From Salipiger pentaromativorans (GTDB lineage Bacteria; Pseudomonadota; Alphaproteobacteria; Rhodobacterales; Rhodobacteraceae): a stretch of DNA of 52,391 nt. The notes beneath the pieces are model-generated. The model saw nothing but the letters and a program-made list of their open reading frames with translations, searched no databases and was not told the DNA's origin. The stretch is from NCBI RefSeq assembly GCF_024721115.1, contig NZ_JAMDHK010000013.1, positions 1 through 52,391 on the forward strand, given 5' to 3'. The translations under genes and the position numbers were made by a program. Positions 25,384-33,129 of this stretch are shown in pieces; position 1 is the first letter of the stretch, and the number at the start of each line of letters is the position of its first letter.

Positions 25384-25697
25384 GTTCCCTCGGGAACTAT
25401 GGACATAAACGCGCTCGTAATAAGCGGATCGGACCCGGGGGCGGTACCCGGCGGCTCCACCATAACACCCCTCGTTGGGGGGAGCATGGGGCCGAAACAG
25501 GATCGACGAACGTCTAAAGGGGTTAGCTTTGTCCCGGTGAGCCACCACCGTTATCGGTGCAAATTGCATAATTGCCAACGACAATCATGCTCCGGTTGCT
25601 CTCGCCGCTTAATGCGGTGCGATAGACCGAAATCTAAGCCCTTGCGCCTAGCCGCGTAAGGCGGGGTTCGCAGGCACCTGGCAACAGAAGCCTGCAC
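25384..25697 (+). ncRNA. ssrA: transfer-messenger RNA, circularly permuted two-piece form
   Basis: The acceptor piece comes first: a GTTCCC-TC-GGGAAC hairpin at 25384-25397 and a 3' end CGGCTCC-A-CCA ending at 25462. A short spacer with a CCCC/GGGG hairpin follows. The coding piece starts with GGGGCCGAAACAGGATCGAC at 25488. Its first seven bases pair with CGGCTCC of the acceptor piece (one G-T pair), rebuilding the tRNA-like stem. The tag frame at 25574-25612 reads ANDNHAPVALAA followed by TAA. A GCAGGC...GCCTGC stem closes the 3' part. tmRNA rescues stalled ribosomes and marks the peptide for ClpXP. The exact 3' end is estimated. Confidence 0.93.
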
Positions 25698-25753
25698 TTC
25701 CTCCCCCCATCAGCGCAATTGACCGGCGCGCGACACCCTGCCAGCATCGCGCC

Positions 25754-26410
25754 ATGCTGCACATCCTCTGCCTTTGCCTCACCCTCTGCGCCGCCCTGCC
25801 CGCGCGGGCCTGCGAGACCGCATTGCTGCTGGCCATGGATGTGTCGAACTCAGTCGATTCCGCCGAATACCGCCTCCAGGCCCACGGGTTGGCGCAGGCA
25901 TTGGAGGATCCGGAGATCGCGGCGATTCTGGTGCAGGACCGGGTGGCGCTTTCCGTCATGCAATGGGCCGGCGAGGACCGGCAGCAGACCGCCATCGGCT
26001 GGGTCCAGATGACCCGGCCCGAAGACGTGGCGCAACTGGCGGCCCGCGCGCGGGAGATGCCGCGCGCCTTCGTGCTGTCGGACACCGCGCCCGCCTCGGC
26101 GCTGCACGGCGCCATCGACCGCTTCGCCTCAGCGCCCGATTGCAAGCGCCGGATCATCGACGTGTCCGGCGACGGCACGCCCAATTCGGGCGGCCCCACC
26201 GGCGCCGCGCGGCAGCGCGCCGAACGCGCGGGCATCACCGTGAACGGGCTCGCCATCGAGGCGCCGGGGCGCGGGCTCGCCATCACCAATTTCTACCACC
26301 GCGCGCTGATCACCCGCGACGGCTTTGTGATGACCGCACGCGGGCACCAGAGTTTCGCCGAGACCCTGCGGCGCAAGATGCTGCGGGAAATCTCGCGTGT
26401 CACGGGCTGA
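25754..26410 (+). CDS. DUF1194 protein with von Willebrand A-like fold, exported
   Basis: The 218-residue product has a signal peptide (MLHILCLCLTLCAALPARA, cleavage near 19). The mature part starts with CETALLLAMDVSNSVDSAEY, whose D-x-S-x-S is the metal-ion site of vWA domains. IIDVSGDGTPNSGGP is a second conserved segment of DUF1194. The protein is probably periplasmic. Its function is not known; vWA domains bind other proteins through a divalent metal. Confidence 0.87.
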   Translation: MLHILCLCLTLCAALPARACETALLLAMDVSNSVDSAEYRLQAHGLAQALEDPEIAAILVQDRVALSVMQWAGEDRQQTAIGWVQMTRPEDVAQLAARAREMPRAFVLSDTAPASALHGAIDRFASAPDCKRRIIDVSGDGTPNSGGPTGAARQRAERAGITVNGLAIEAPGRGLAITNFYHRALITRDGFVMTARGHQSFAETLRRKMLREISRVTG

Positions 26411-26459
26411 GCCGGGCCGGCGTCATCACGCCGTTACAGAGCCCGGTCAAACCCCGGCC

Positions 26460-27701
26460 ATGCCAAGTTTTTCCCAGCTCTTCCGCGATTTCGGCCGCAT
26501 CGGTCTTCTGAGTTTCGGCGGTCCCGCCGCACAAATCGCGCTCATGCACCGGGTGCTGGTCGAGGAACGCGGCTGGCTGAGCGAGAAGCAGTTTCTCTCG
26601 GCGCTGAGCTTCTGCATGCTGCTGCCCGGCCCCGAGGCGATGCAGCTTGCCACCTATGCCGGCTGGCGGCTGCGCGGCACCGCCGGAGGGCTGCTGGCCG
26701 GCACGCTTTTCGTGCTGCCCGGCGCGCTGGTGATCGCGGCGCTGGCGGCGCTTTACGCCAGCTATGGCGCCCGCCCGCAGACCGAGGCGCTGATGCTGGG
26801 GGTCAAGGCGACGGTGATCGTCATCGTGGTTCAGGCGCTGGTGCGGCTTTGGAAGAAAGCCCTGACCGGCCATGCCGCGCTGGCCACCGCCGCGCTCGCC
26901 TTTGCCGCGCTGTTCCTCTTCGGCGCCCCCTTCCCGCTCGTGGTGGCGCTGGCGGCGCTCTACGGCTGGGCCGCGACCGATCCCGGGGCCACCGCCAGCA
27001 CCGCCGCGCCCACCGCCGGACAGGCGCCGGCCCTGCCGCGCATCGCGCTCTGGGCGGCGCTCTGGCTGCTGCCGCTGCCCGTGCTCCTTCTCGCCGGGCA
27101 GGATCTGCTTTTCGATCTGGGGCTGTTCTTCGCCAAGCTCGCGGTGGTCTCGTTCGGCGGCGCCTATGCGGTGCTGGCCTGGATGGCGCAGGAGGTGGTG
27201 CAGATCCGCGGCTGGCTCACCGCCGAGCAGATGGTCGATGCGCTGGGGCTGGCCGAGACCACGCCCGGCCCGCTGATCCTGGTCACCCAATTCACCGGCC
27301 AGATCATCGGCCAGGCCGCCGGCGGCTGGCCGCTGGCGCTGGCGGCTTCGGCGCTGACGCTGTGGATGACCTTCCTGCCCTGCTTCCTGTGGATCTTCGC
27401 CTTTGCCCCGCATCTCGAGCGGCTGCTGGCGCGGCCTCGTCTGCAAGGCGCGCTCGGCGCGGTCACCGCCGCCGTCCTGGGCGTGATCGCCAACCTGTCG
27501 CTGTGGTTCGCGCTGCATGTGCTCTTTGCCGAAACCCGCGCAGCGCCGGCGCCGCTGACCGCAATGCTGCCGGTTACCGACAGTCTCCGGATCGAGGCTC
27601 TGCTGCTGGTTGCACTGGCGGCGCTGCTGCTGATCGGGTTGAAACGGTCGGTGCCGCTGACCCTGGGGCTGACGGCGCTCGCGGGCTGGCTGCTGGGTTG
27701 A
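26460..27701 (+). CDS. chrA: chromate transporter, long-chain CHR family
   Basis: The ATG at 26460 gives 413 residues with ten or more membrane segments. Two homologous halves are seen: the first has FGGPAAQIALMHRVLVEERGW and LLPGPEAMQLATYAGW; the second has FGGAYAVLAWMAQEVV and ETTPGPLILVTQFTGQ. ChrA exports chromate from the cytoplasm and confers resistance. No chrB or other chromate genes are adjacent. An in-frame ATG-less extension upstream to 26397 would overlap the DUF1194 gene and is less likely. The natural substrate may be another oxyanion. Confidence 0.93.
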   Translation: MPSFSQLFRDFGRIGLLSFGGPAAQIALMHRVLVEERGWLSEKQFLSALSFCMLLPGPEAMQLATYAGWRLRGTAGGLLAGTLFVLPGALVIAALAALYASYGARPQTEALMLGVKATVIVIVVQALVRLWKKALTGHAALATAALAFAALFLFGAPFPLVVALAALYGWAATDPGATASTAAPTAGQAPALPRIALWAALWLLPLPVLLLAGQDLLFDLGLFFAKLAVVSFGGAYAVLAWMAQEVVQIRGWLTAEQMVDALGLAETTPGPLILVTQFTGQIIGQAAGGWPLALAASALTLWMTFLPCFLWIFAFAPHLERLLARPRLQGALGAVTAAVLGVIANLSLWFALHVLFAETRAAPAPLTAMLPVTDSLRIEALLLVALAALLLIGLKRSVPLTLGLTALAGWLLG

Positions 27702-27798
27702 ACACCGCCCGCCGAGAAGCTGCATTTTTCCCATCTCAGAGTCTTTTCCTTGGCGTCAAATCGAATATGGTGGCAGCACCGACACAAGGATTTGTGCC

Positions 27799-28266
27799 AT
27801 GTCCGGCGGCATCGACTACGGAAATCTCATGCATCGCGCCATGCGCGGCCTGATTCACGACGTTCTGACCGGCGTGCAGCAGCACGGCCTTCCCGGCGAA
27901 CATCACTTCTTCATCACCTTCGACACCCAGCACCCGGATGTCGAAATCGCCGACTGGCTCTCGGACCGCTACCCGGGCGAGATGACCGTGGTGTTACAAC
28001 ACCGCTTCGACGATCTCGAGGTGAACTCCGAGGGATTCGCCGTGACGCTCAGCTTCGGCGAGGCGCCCGAGCGGCTTTATATTCCCTATGACGCGATCAA
28101 GACCTTCGTGGATCCGTCGGTCGAGTTCGGTCTGCGCTTCGAAACCCATGACGACGAGGACGAGGACGACCCGACGCCGCCCGAGGACGATCCGGACGGG
28201 CCCGGCGAGAGCGAGACGCCGCGCGACGCCGAGGTGGTCCGCCTCGACTCCTTCCGCAAGTCCTGA
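27799..28266 (+). CDS. sspB: SspB-family ClpXP adaptor
   Basis: The 155-residue cytoplasmic protein resembles alphaproteobacterial SspB. The substrate-binding part (about residues 1-110) begins DYGNLMHRAMRGLIHDVL and includes HHFFITFDTQHPDVEI and LYIPYDAIKTFVDPSVEFGL. An acidic, proline-rich linker follows (about 115-145, HDDEDEDDPTPPEDDPDGP). The short C-terminal segment VVRLDSFRKS is the XB tail that docks to ClpX. SspB binds ssrA-tagged proteins and delivers them to ClpXP. The ssrA gene is 2.1 kb upstream on the same strand. Confidence 0.95.
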   Translation: MSGGIDYGNLMHRAMRGLIHDVLTGVQQHGLPGEHHFFITFDTQHPDVEIADWLSDRYPGEMTVVLQHRFDDLEVNSEGFAVTLSFGEAPERLYIPYDAIKTFVDPSVEFGLRFETHDDEDEDDPTPPEDDPDGPGESETPRDAEVVRLDSFRKS

Positions 28267-28278
28267 CGCGGGCCGCCG

Positions 28279-28893
28279 GTGGGTCTTTCCGAAACGACAC
28301 GCCGCGCGCTGCGGCTGACAGCCGGCCTGCGCCCCGACAGCGATCTGTCGCTTTTTGTGGGCCAGGCGCTGCGCCGGCCGCAATCGGTTTCGGCGCTGGT
28401 CCCCGCCTCTGACCGTCTTGCCGCCGCCATGGCCGCGCAGATCCCCGAGGGGCCCGGCCCGGTGGTCGAGCTTGGCCCCGGCACCGGCAAGATCACCCGC
28501 CGCATCCTTGGCCATGGCGTTGCACCCGAGGATCTGCATCTGGTCGAGATCAACGACGAATTCGTCTCGCTGCTGCGCCAGCGCTTTCCCGAGCTCGCGG
28601 TGCATCACTGCGGCGCGCAGACGCTCTGCGATCTCGGCCTGCCGCCGCTGCGCGCGGTGGTCTCGGGCCTGCCGCTGCTGTCCTTCCCGGCACCGCTTCA
28701 GGCGCGCATCCTGCGGGCGGCCTTCCGCCAACTCGCCCCGGGGGCGCCCTTCATCCAGTACACCTACGGCCCCAGCGTCCCGGTCTCGGCGCGGCTGATG
28801 CAGGCGCTGAAGCTGACGGCCCGGCGCCGCAACGTGGTTTGGGGCAATCTCCCCCCCGCGCAGGTCCTGACGCTGCACCGCCTGCACGGCTGA
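28279..28893 (+). CDS. SAM-dependent methyltransferase, phospholipid N-methyltransferase (PmtA)-like
   Basis: It starts with GTG 12 bases after sspB and is 204 residues long. The Rossmann motif VVELGPGTGKITRRIL lies near residue 55. The arrangement, with VEINDEFVSLLRQRFP and SGLPLLSFP, matches the class that includes PmtA phosphatidylethanolamine methyltransferases and KsgA-like enzymes. PmtA makes phosphatidylcholine at the membrane surface. An assignment to lipid methylation is likely but not certain. Confidence 0.75.
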   Translation: MGLSETTRRALRLTAGLRPDSDLSLFVGQALRRPQSVSALVPASDRLAAAMAAQIPEGPGPVVELGPGTGKITRRILGHGVAPEDLHLVEINDEFVSLLRQRFPELAVHHCGAQTLCDLGLPPLRAVVSGLPLLSFPAPLQARILRAAFRQLAPGAPFIQYTYGPSVPVSARLMQALKLTARRRNVVWGNLPPAQVLTLHRLHG

Positions 28894-28995
28894 GCCCCCG
28901 CCGCCCCATGTTACCGGTATCCCAAGGTATGCAGCCTTGCCTTTCCCGTAACGTGGAGTAAGACATGGCGCGACCCGCGTTCAAAGGAGGTTCCC

Positions 28996-30390
28996 GTGAC
29001 CCAGACCCGCACCGAAACCGACAGCTTCGGCCCGCTCGAGGTTCCCGCCGACAAGTACTGGGGCGCGCAGACGCAGCGCTCGATCATGAACTTCCCCATC
29101 GGCTGGGAGAAGCAGCCGGTACCGATCATCCGCGCGCTCGGCGTGGTGAAAAAGGCCTGCGCCATGGCCAACAAGGCCAATGGCGCGATGGAGGCCCAGA
29201 TCGCCGATGCGATCATCGCCGCCGCCTCCGAAGTGATCGAGGGCAAGTTCGACGACAACTTCCCGCTGGTGGTTTGGCAGACCGGGTCGGGCACCCAGTC
29301 GAACATGAACGCCAACGAGGTGATCTCGAACCGCGCCATCGAGATGCTGGGCGGCGAGATGGGCTCGAAAAAGCCGGTCCACCCGAACGACCACTGCAAT
29401 ATGGGCCAGTCCTCGAACGACACCTTCCCCACCGCCATGCATGTGGGCATCGCCATGCAGGCGCGCGATGTGCTGCTGCCGGGGCTGAAAAAGCTGCTGG
29501 CCGCGCTTGAGGCGAAGTCGGACGAGTTCAAGGACATCATCAAGATCGGCCGGACCCATACCCAGGACGCCACGCCGCTGACGCTGGGCCAGGAATTCTC
29601 GGGCTATGCGCATCAGGTGCGCAAGGGCATCCAGCGCGTCGAGGCCTGCCTGCCCGACATCTACGAGCTGGCACAGGGCGGCACCGCCGTGGGCACCGGG
29701 CTCAACACCAGGAAGGGCTGGGGCGAGGCCGTGGCCGCGAATATGGCCGAAATCACCGGCCTGCCCTTCGTCACCGCACCGAACAAGTTCGAGGCGCTGG
29801 CGGCGCATGACGCCATGGTGATGTTCTCGGGCGCGCTGAAAACCGTGGCGGCGTCGCTCTTCAAGATCGCCAACGACATCCGCCTGCTGGGTTCGGGCCC
29901 GCGCTCGGGTCTGGGCGAGCTGATCCTGCCCGAGAATGAGCCGGGTTCGTCCATCATGCCCGGCAAGGTGAACCCGACCCAGGCGGAGGCGCTGACCATG
30001 GTCTGCGCCCATGTCATGGGCAACGATGCCGCCGTGGGCATGGCCGGGTCGCAGGGTCATTTCGAGCTCAACGTCTACAACCCGATGATGAGCTACAACG
30101 TGCTGCAGAGCATGCAGCTTCTGGGCGACAGCGCCTCGGCCTTCACCGACAATATGGTGGTGGGCATCCAGGCCAACGAAGCGCGGATCGAGAAGCTGAT
30201 GAAGGAATCGCTGATGCTGGTGACGGCGCTGGCACCGACCATCGGCTACGACAACGCCACCAAGGTCGCCAAGACCGCGCATAAGAACGGCACCACGTTG
30301 CGCGAAGAGGCCATCGCGCTTGGCTTTGTCGATGAGGAAACCTTCGACAAGGTGGTGCGTCCGGAACAGATGATCGGCCCCAAGGACTGA
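28996..30390 (+). CDS. fumC: class II fumarate hydratase
   Basis: This 464-residue, iron-independent enzyme interconverts fumarate and malate in the TCA cycle. The family signature [13 protein letters not shown] is near residue 317. [14 protein letters not shown] and [13 protein letters not shown] are the other conserved blocks. The start is GTG at 28996, supported by a full AAAGGAGG site at 28983-28990. A strong terminator follows 36 bases after the stop. Confidence 0.98.
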   Translation: MTQTRTETDSFGPLEVPADKYWGAQTQRSIMNFPIGWEKQPVPIIRALGVVKKACAMANKANGAMEAQIADAIIAAASEVIEGKFDDNFPLVVWQTGSGTQSNMNANEVISNRAIEMLGGEMGSKKPVHPNDHCNMGQSSNDTFPTAMHVGIAMQARDVLLPGLKKLLAALEAKSDEFKDIIKIGRTHTQDATPLTLGQEFSGYAHQVRKGIQRVEACLPDIYELAQGGTAVGTGLNTRKGWGEAVAANMAEITGLPFVTAPNKFEALAAHDAMVMFSGALKTVAASLFKIANDIRLLGSGPRSGLGELILPENEPGSSIMPGKVNPTQAEALTMVCAHVMGNDAAVGMAGSQGHFELNVYNPMMSYNVLQSMQLLGDSASAFTDNMVVGIQANEARIEKLMKESLMLVTALAPTIGYDNATKVAKTAHKNGTTLREEAIALGFVDEETFDKVVRPEQMIGPKD

Positions 30391-30829
30391 TCCGCACCGC
30401 GCGAAAGCGGCGTGTGACATAGATAGAGCGGTCCGGAAACGGGCCGCTCTTTTTGCAGTTGCGCCCGCGATCCAGGCCAACGCAAAAAAATTGAAAAATT
30501 TTTTCGATCCGCGCGGCGGAAATCCCGCTCCGCGACGTACCACCCTTTGGATGCTGCGTTCCGGAGCTTCGGCCCGGCCCCGCGGCGGCCCTCTGTTCCC
30601 AACCGTGACAGCCCCGCCGGCTGCGCGCCGGATGGACGGGGCGCGGCATCCGATCCCGGCGCGCGCCCCGCGCGATCCGGCGGGACAGCGAGCCACTCAC
30701 GGAACCGTCCCGACGCCGAGCGCCCCGTCGCCGACCGTCCCCCAGTGGCGGCGGGGCCCGGCAGCCGGCCGGGACGGGTGCGGAAAATCAACCGTTGCGA
30801 AACCGGGCGGGCGGGCTAGATTTGCCGCC
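30391..30829. other. 439-bp spacer between fumC and the DUF4169 gene
   Basis: Apart from the fumC terminator at its start, I see no gene. A very AT-rich block with an A7/T6 near-inverted repeat lies at 30483-30505, followed by about 300 bases of GC-rich sequence. An open frame from 30491 runs into the DUF4169 gene but its composition (Arg, Pro, Ala rich) is not protein-like. The promoter for the next two genes is presumably here but I cannot place it. Confidence 0.5.
30427..30456 (+). terminator. Rho-independent terminator of fumC
   Basis: AGAGCGGTCC (30427-30436) pairs with GGGCCGCTCT (30443-30452 region, one G-T pair), and the stem is followed by CTTTTTG. It is a good intrinsic terminator. 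Confidence 0.85.
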
Positions 30830-31006
30830 ATGGGCAAGATCATCAATCTGAATCAAACCAGAAAAGCCCGCGCCCGGGCCGACAAACGGGCAAAGGCCGA
30901 CGCGAACGCCGTCCAGCACGGGCGCAGCAAGGATCAGAAGGCGCTCGACAAGGCGCGGGCCGAAAAGGCCGCGCGCGAGTTGGACGGTCACAGGCGCGAC
31001 GAATGA
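30830..31006 (+). CDS. DUF4169 family small basic protein
   Basis: This 58-residue, highly charged protein reads GKIINLNQTRKARARADKR followed by a long helix rich in Lys, Ala and Asp. The INLNQ-RK-RAR start is diagnostic of DUF4169. Function is unknown. It overlaps the next gene by 4 bases (ATGA); the two are a conserved pair in Rhodobacterales, so a joint role is likely. Confidence 0.85.
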   Translation: MGKIINLNQTRKARARADKRAKADANAVQHGRSKDQKALDKARAEKAARELDGHRRDE

Positions 31007-31230
31007 CCGGACGGCCGGTCAAACACTCGCTCAGCCTGCGCGGGCACCGCACGTCGGTGTCGCTGGAAGAGGCTTTCTGGAACGAGTTCCGCGCCATCGC
31101 ACGCGCCGAGGGCAAGGCGCTCAACGCGCTGGCCGCCGAGATTGACGAGACCCGCGGGCTCGAGGCCGGGCTGGCCTCGGCGATCCGGGTCTATGTGCTG
31201 AAATACGTCAAGGCCCGCGCCGGGCGTTGA
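31003..31230 (+). CDS. ribbon-helix-helix domain protein
   Basis: This 75-residue protein has an RHH_4-type fold: HRTSVSLEEAFWNEFRAIARAEGKALNALAAEID forms the strand and two helices (about residues 11-45). RHH proteins bind DNA as dimers through the N-terminal strand. It is translationally coupled to the DUF4169 gene. The pair resembles a toxin-antitoxin arrangement in size and coupling, but there is no known toxin fold and I regard it as a conserved regulatory pair. Confidence 0.85.
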   Translation: MTGRPVKHSLSLRGHRTSVSLEEAFWNEFRAIARAEGKALNALAAEIDETRGLEAGLASAIRVYVLKYVKARAGR

Positions 31231-31271
31231 GCGGACCCCTGTCCGGTGCATGCGCCCTTGCCCGGGCGCGC

Positions 31272-31325
31272 GCCGGAGGCAAGGACGGATGCCTCCGGCG
31301 GGAGTATTTTGCGGAAAGATGAAAG
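31272..31325. repeat. 9-bp hairpin plus dispersed-motif copy between RHH and lipA genes
   Basis: GCCGGAGGC (31272-31280) and GCCTCCGGC (31291-31299) form a perfect stem. It is joined directly to GGAGTATTTTGCGGAAAGATG (31301 onward), a diverged copy of the dispersed motif. It lies between convergent genes, so it may serve as a terminator for both. Confidence 0.55.
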
Positions 31326-31340
31326 GCAGGGATGGGGCGA

Positions 31341-32294
31341 TTACGCGCCTGCCAGTTTCTTTTCGCGCGCCGCGCGCAGCCGGGCGAAATCGTCGCCCGC
31401 GTGATAGCTCGAGCGGGTGAGCGGGGTCGCCGAGACCATCAGGAAGCCCTTGCCGAAGGCGGTCTTTTCGTAAGAGGCGAATTCCTCGGGCGTCACGAAG
31501 CGGTCGACCGCGTGGTGCTTGGGCGTCGGCTGGAGATATTGCCCGATGGTCAGGAAATCCACATCGGCGGCGCGCATATCGTCCATCACCTGGGTGACCG
31601 ACTGGCGGTCCTCGCCGAGCCCGACCATGATGCCGGATTTGGTGAAAATAGACGGGTCGAGCTCCTTCACCCGCTGCAAGAGCCGCAGCGAATGGAAATA
31701 GCGCGCGCCGGGCCGCACCTCGGGGTAAAGCCCCGGCACGGTCTCGAGATTGTGGTTGAACACATCCGGCTTGGCGGCGACCACCACCTCCAGCACCTCG
31801 GGGGCGCATTTCAGGAAATCCGGCGTCAGGATTTCGATGGTGGTGGCCGGCGCGCGGTGACGGATCGCGCGGATGGTCTGGGCGAAATGCTCGGCCCCGC
31901 CATCGGCGAGATCATCGCGATCGACGCTGGTGATCACCACATGGTTCAGCCCCAGCTTCTGCACCGCATCGGCGACCCGGCCCGGCTCGAACACGTCGAG
32001 CGCATCGGGGCGTCCGGTGGCGATGTTGCAGAAGGAACAGCCGCGCGTGCAGATGTCGCCCATGATCATCATGGTGGCGTGACCCTGGTTCCAGCATTCG
32101 CCCGCGTTGGGACAGCCCGCCTCTTCGCAGACCGTCACGAGCTTGTGTTCGCGCATGATCCGGTGGGTTTCCTGATAGCCCTTTCCGGTCGGCGCCTTCA
32201 CCCGGATCCAGTCCGGTTTCTTGGGCTGAGGGTTGTCCTTGCGATGCGCCTTTTCCGGATGACGCTGGGTCGGGATCTTGAGGTCTCGCACCAT
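31341..32294 (-). CDS. lipA: lipoyl synthase
   Basis: This 317-residue radical-SAM enzyme inserts two sulfurs into octanoyl chains on lipoyl-dependent proteins. The auxiliary cluster motif [12 protein letters not shown] (C-x4-C-x5-C) and the radical-SAM motif CTRGCSFC are intact. [18 protein letters not shown] is also diagnostic. The ATG at 32294 follows a GGGG-rich site; upstream in-frame sequence to 32417 would be unusual for LipA. Upstream lies a 120-base leader region with inverted repeats and the divergent tRNA-Leu gene. Confidence 0.97.
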   Translation of the reverse strand: MVRDLKIPTQRHPEKAHRKDNPQPKKPDWIRVKAPTGKGYQETHRIMREHKLVTVCEEAGCPNAGECWNQGHATMMIMGDICTRGCSFCNIATGRPDALDVFEPGRVADAVQKLGLNHVVITSVDRDDLADGGAEHFAQTIRAIRHRAPATTIEILTPDFLKCAPEVLEVVVAAKPDVFNHNLETVPGLYPEVRPGARYFHSLRLLQRVKELDPSIFTKSGIMVGLGEDRQSVTQVMDDMRAADVDFLTIGQYLQPTPKHHAVDRFVTPEEFASYEKTAFGKGFLMVSATPLTRSSYHAGDDFARLRAAREKKLAGA

Positions 32295-32339
32295 TTTTTC
32301 CCCGCGATGACTTGGAGTTCGCCTTTTAACATACAACAC

Positions 32340-32413
32340 TGCAGGGGAGCGTACCAGTACAGCCAGCCGTTGTTCAGCGGCGTATCCCCAACGGGTAACG
32401 AGTGCCCCCTGCA
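32340..32413. other. inverted-repeat region between lipA and tRNA-Leu
   Basis: TGCAGGGG (32340-32347) and CCCCTGCA (32406-32413) form an 8-bp outer stem enclosing smaller repeats such as GTACCAGTAC and GCCG...CGGC. On the minus strand it would be in the lipA leader. It may be a structured RNA leader or an operator. The right arm also overlaps a possible -35 element of the tRNA gene. Confidence 0.35.
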
Positions 32414-32436
32414 CCATCGCCTTCCCGTGCTACATA
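32409..32436 (+). promoter_or_regulatory. tentative promoter of the tRNA-Leu gene
   Basis: CTGCAC (32409-32414) and TACATA (32431-32436) are 16 bases apart and lie about 78 bases before the tRNA. The match to the sigma-70 consensus is moderate. Confidence 0.35.
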
Positions 32437-32513
32437 GGGCGTGAGAGGGCCCGGGGCAATTCGCACTGGACGGGGCCCGCGCCCTTGGATAGATCGAAGC
32501 GCAGACCGGCGTT

Positions 32514-32600
32514 GCGGGCGTGGCGGAACCGGTAGACGCGCCGGATTCAAAATCCGGTTTCCGAAAGGAAGTGTGGGTTCGAGCCCCACCGCCCGCACCA
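32514..32600 (+). tRNA. tRNA-Leu(CAA)
   Basis: The 87-base cloverleaf has acceptor stem GCGGGCG/CGCCCGC and an encoded CCA end (32598-32600). The anticodon loop TTCAAAA has anticodon CAA at 32548-32550. The long variable arm is CCGAAAGGAAG-like, as required for leucine tRNAs, and the T-loop is GGTTCGAGCC. It reads UUG codons. Confidence 0.97.
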
Positions 32601-32759
32601 ATCCGGCCGGGGCGCCGTTCAGAACACGATAAGTGAGTCCGGGTTCGGTTTGAGGCCCCGTCTGTCACCTGCACCGCGACCGGGCGTCATTCCGGCACCT
32701 CTCTCCCTCCGCTGAGGCCAGAAGAGATCGCCTCTGCAATACCCATCTCCGGACAGAGA

Positions 32760-32788
32760 AAAGGCGGGCACCATGGCCCGCCTTTGCA
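32760..32788 (-). terminator. terminator of the alaS-DUF1330 transcript
   Basis: AAAGGCGGG (32760-32768) and CCCGCCTTT (32777-32785) form a 9-bp stem with an 8-base loop. On the minus strand it is followed by TCTC after TTT, and it lies 26 bases beyond the DUF1330 stop. It may also stop transcripts coming from the tRNA side. Confidence 0.75.
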
Positions 32789-32813
32789 TTGCGACAGTCC
32801 GGTCGGACCGGAC

Positions 32814-33101
32814 TTATTCCGAGGTCTCGACGATCAGCAGCTCGCGCTCGGAGGCACCGCGCGCATGGCTCAGCGCCTCTTGGTATTCGGGCGAGTGATA
32901 GCAGGCCTCGGCCGCCTCGACGCTGTCGAACTTCGCCACCACATTGCGCGGCCGGTCGGTGCCTTCGAGCTGCACATAGCGCCCGCCGCGTGCGATGAAT
33001 GTCCCGCCGTGCTTGGCGATGGCGGGACCGGCGAGCCTGGCGTATTTGCCATAGGCCTCCTCGTCGGTCACGGTCACATGGGCAATCCAGAGTGCCGGCA
33101 T
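32814..33101 (-). CDS. DUF1330 family protein
   Basis: This 95-residue cytoplasmic protein has the dimeric alpha-beta barrel fold of DUF1330: MPALWIAHVTVTDEEAYGKYA, HGGTFIARGGRYVQLEG, NVVAKFDSVEAAEACYHSPEYQEAL. The ATG at 33101 has a GAGGAGAG site. It starts 28 bases after the alaS stop and is likely cotranscribed. No enzymatic function is established for the family. Confidence 0.92.
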   Translation of the reverse strand: MPALWIAHVTVTDEEAYGKYARLAGPAIAKHGGTFIARGGRYVQLEGTDRPRNVVAKFDSVEAAEACYHSPEYQEALSHARGASERELLIVETSE

Positions 33102-33129
33102 TCTCGTCTCTCCTCGTAAGCTCGCGGGC

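Noticed and set aside
25399-25659. 86-codon frame starting at ATGGACATAAACGC
   Set aside because: It lies entirely inside the tmRNA and is explained by RNA structure, not by protein coding.
30491-30829. Upstream extension of the DUF4169 frame
   Set aside because: The extra 113 codons are a Pro/Arg/Ala mix with no conservation signal, and the family starts at MGKIINLN.
31003-31230. RHH plus DUF4169 as a classical toxin-antitoxin pair
   Set aside because: Size and coupling fit, but the DUF4169 protein shows no toxin fold and the order is chromosomal and conserved in the group.
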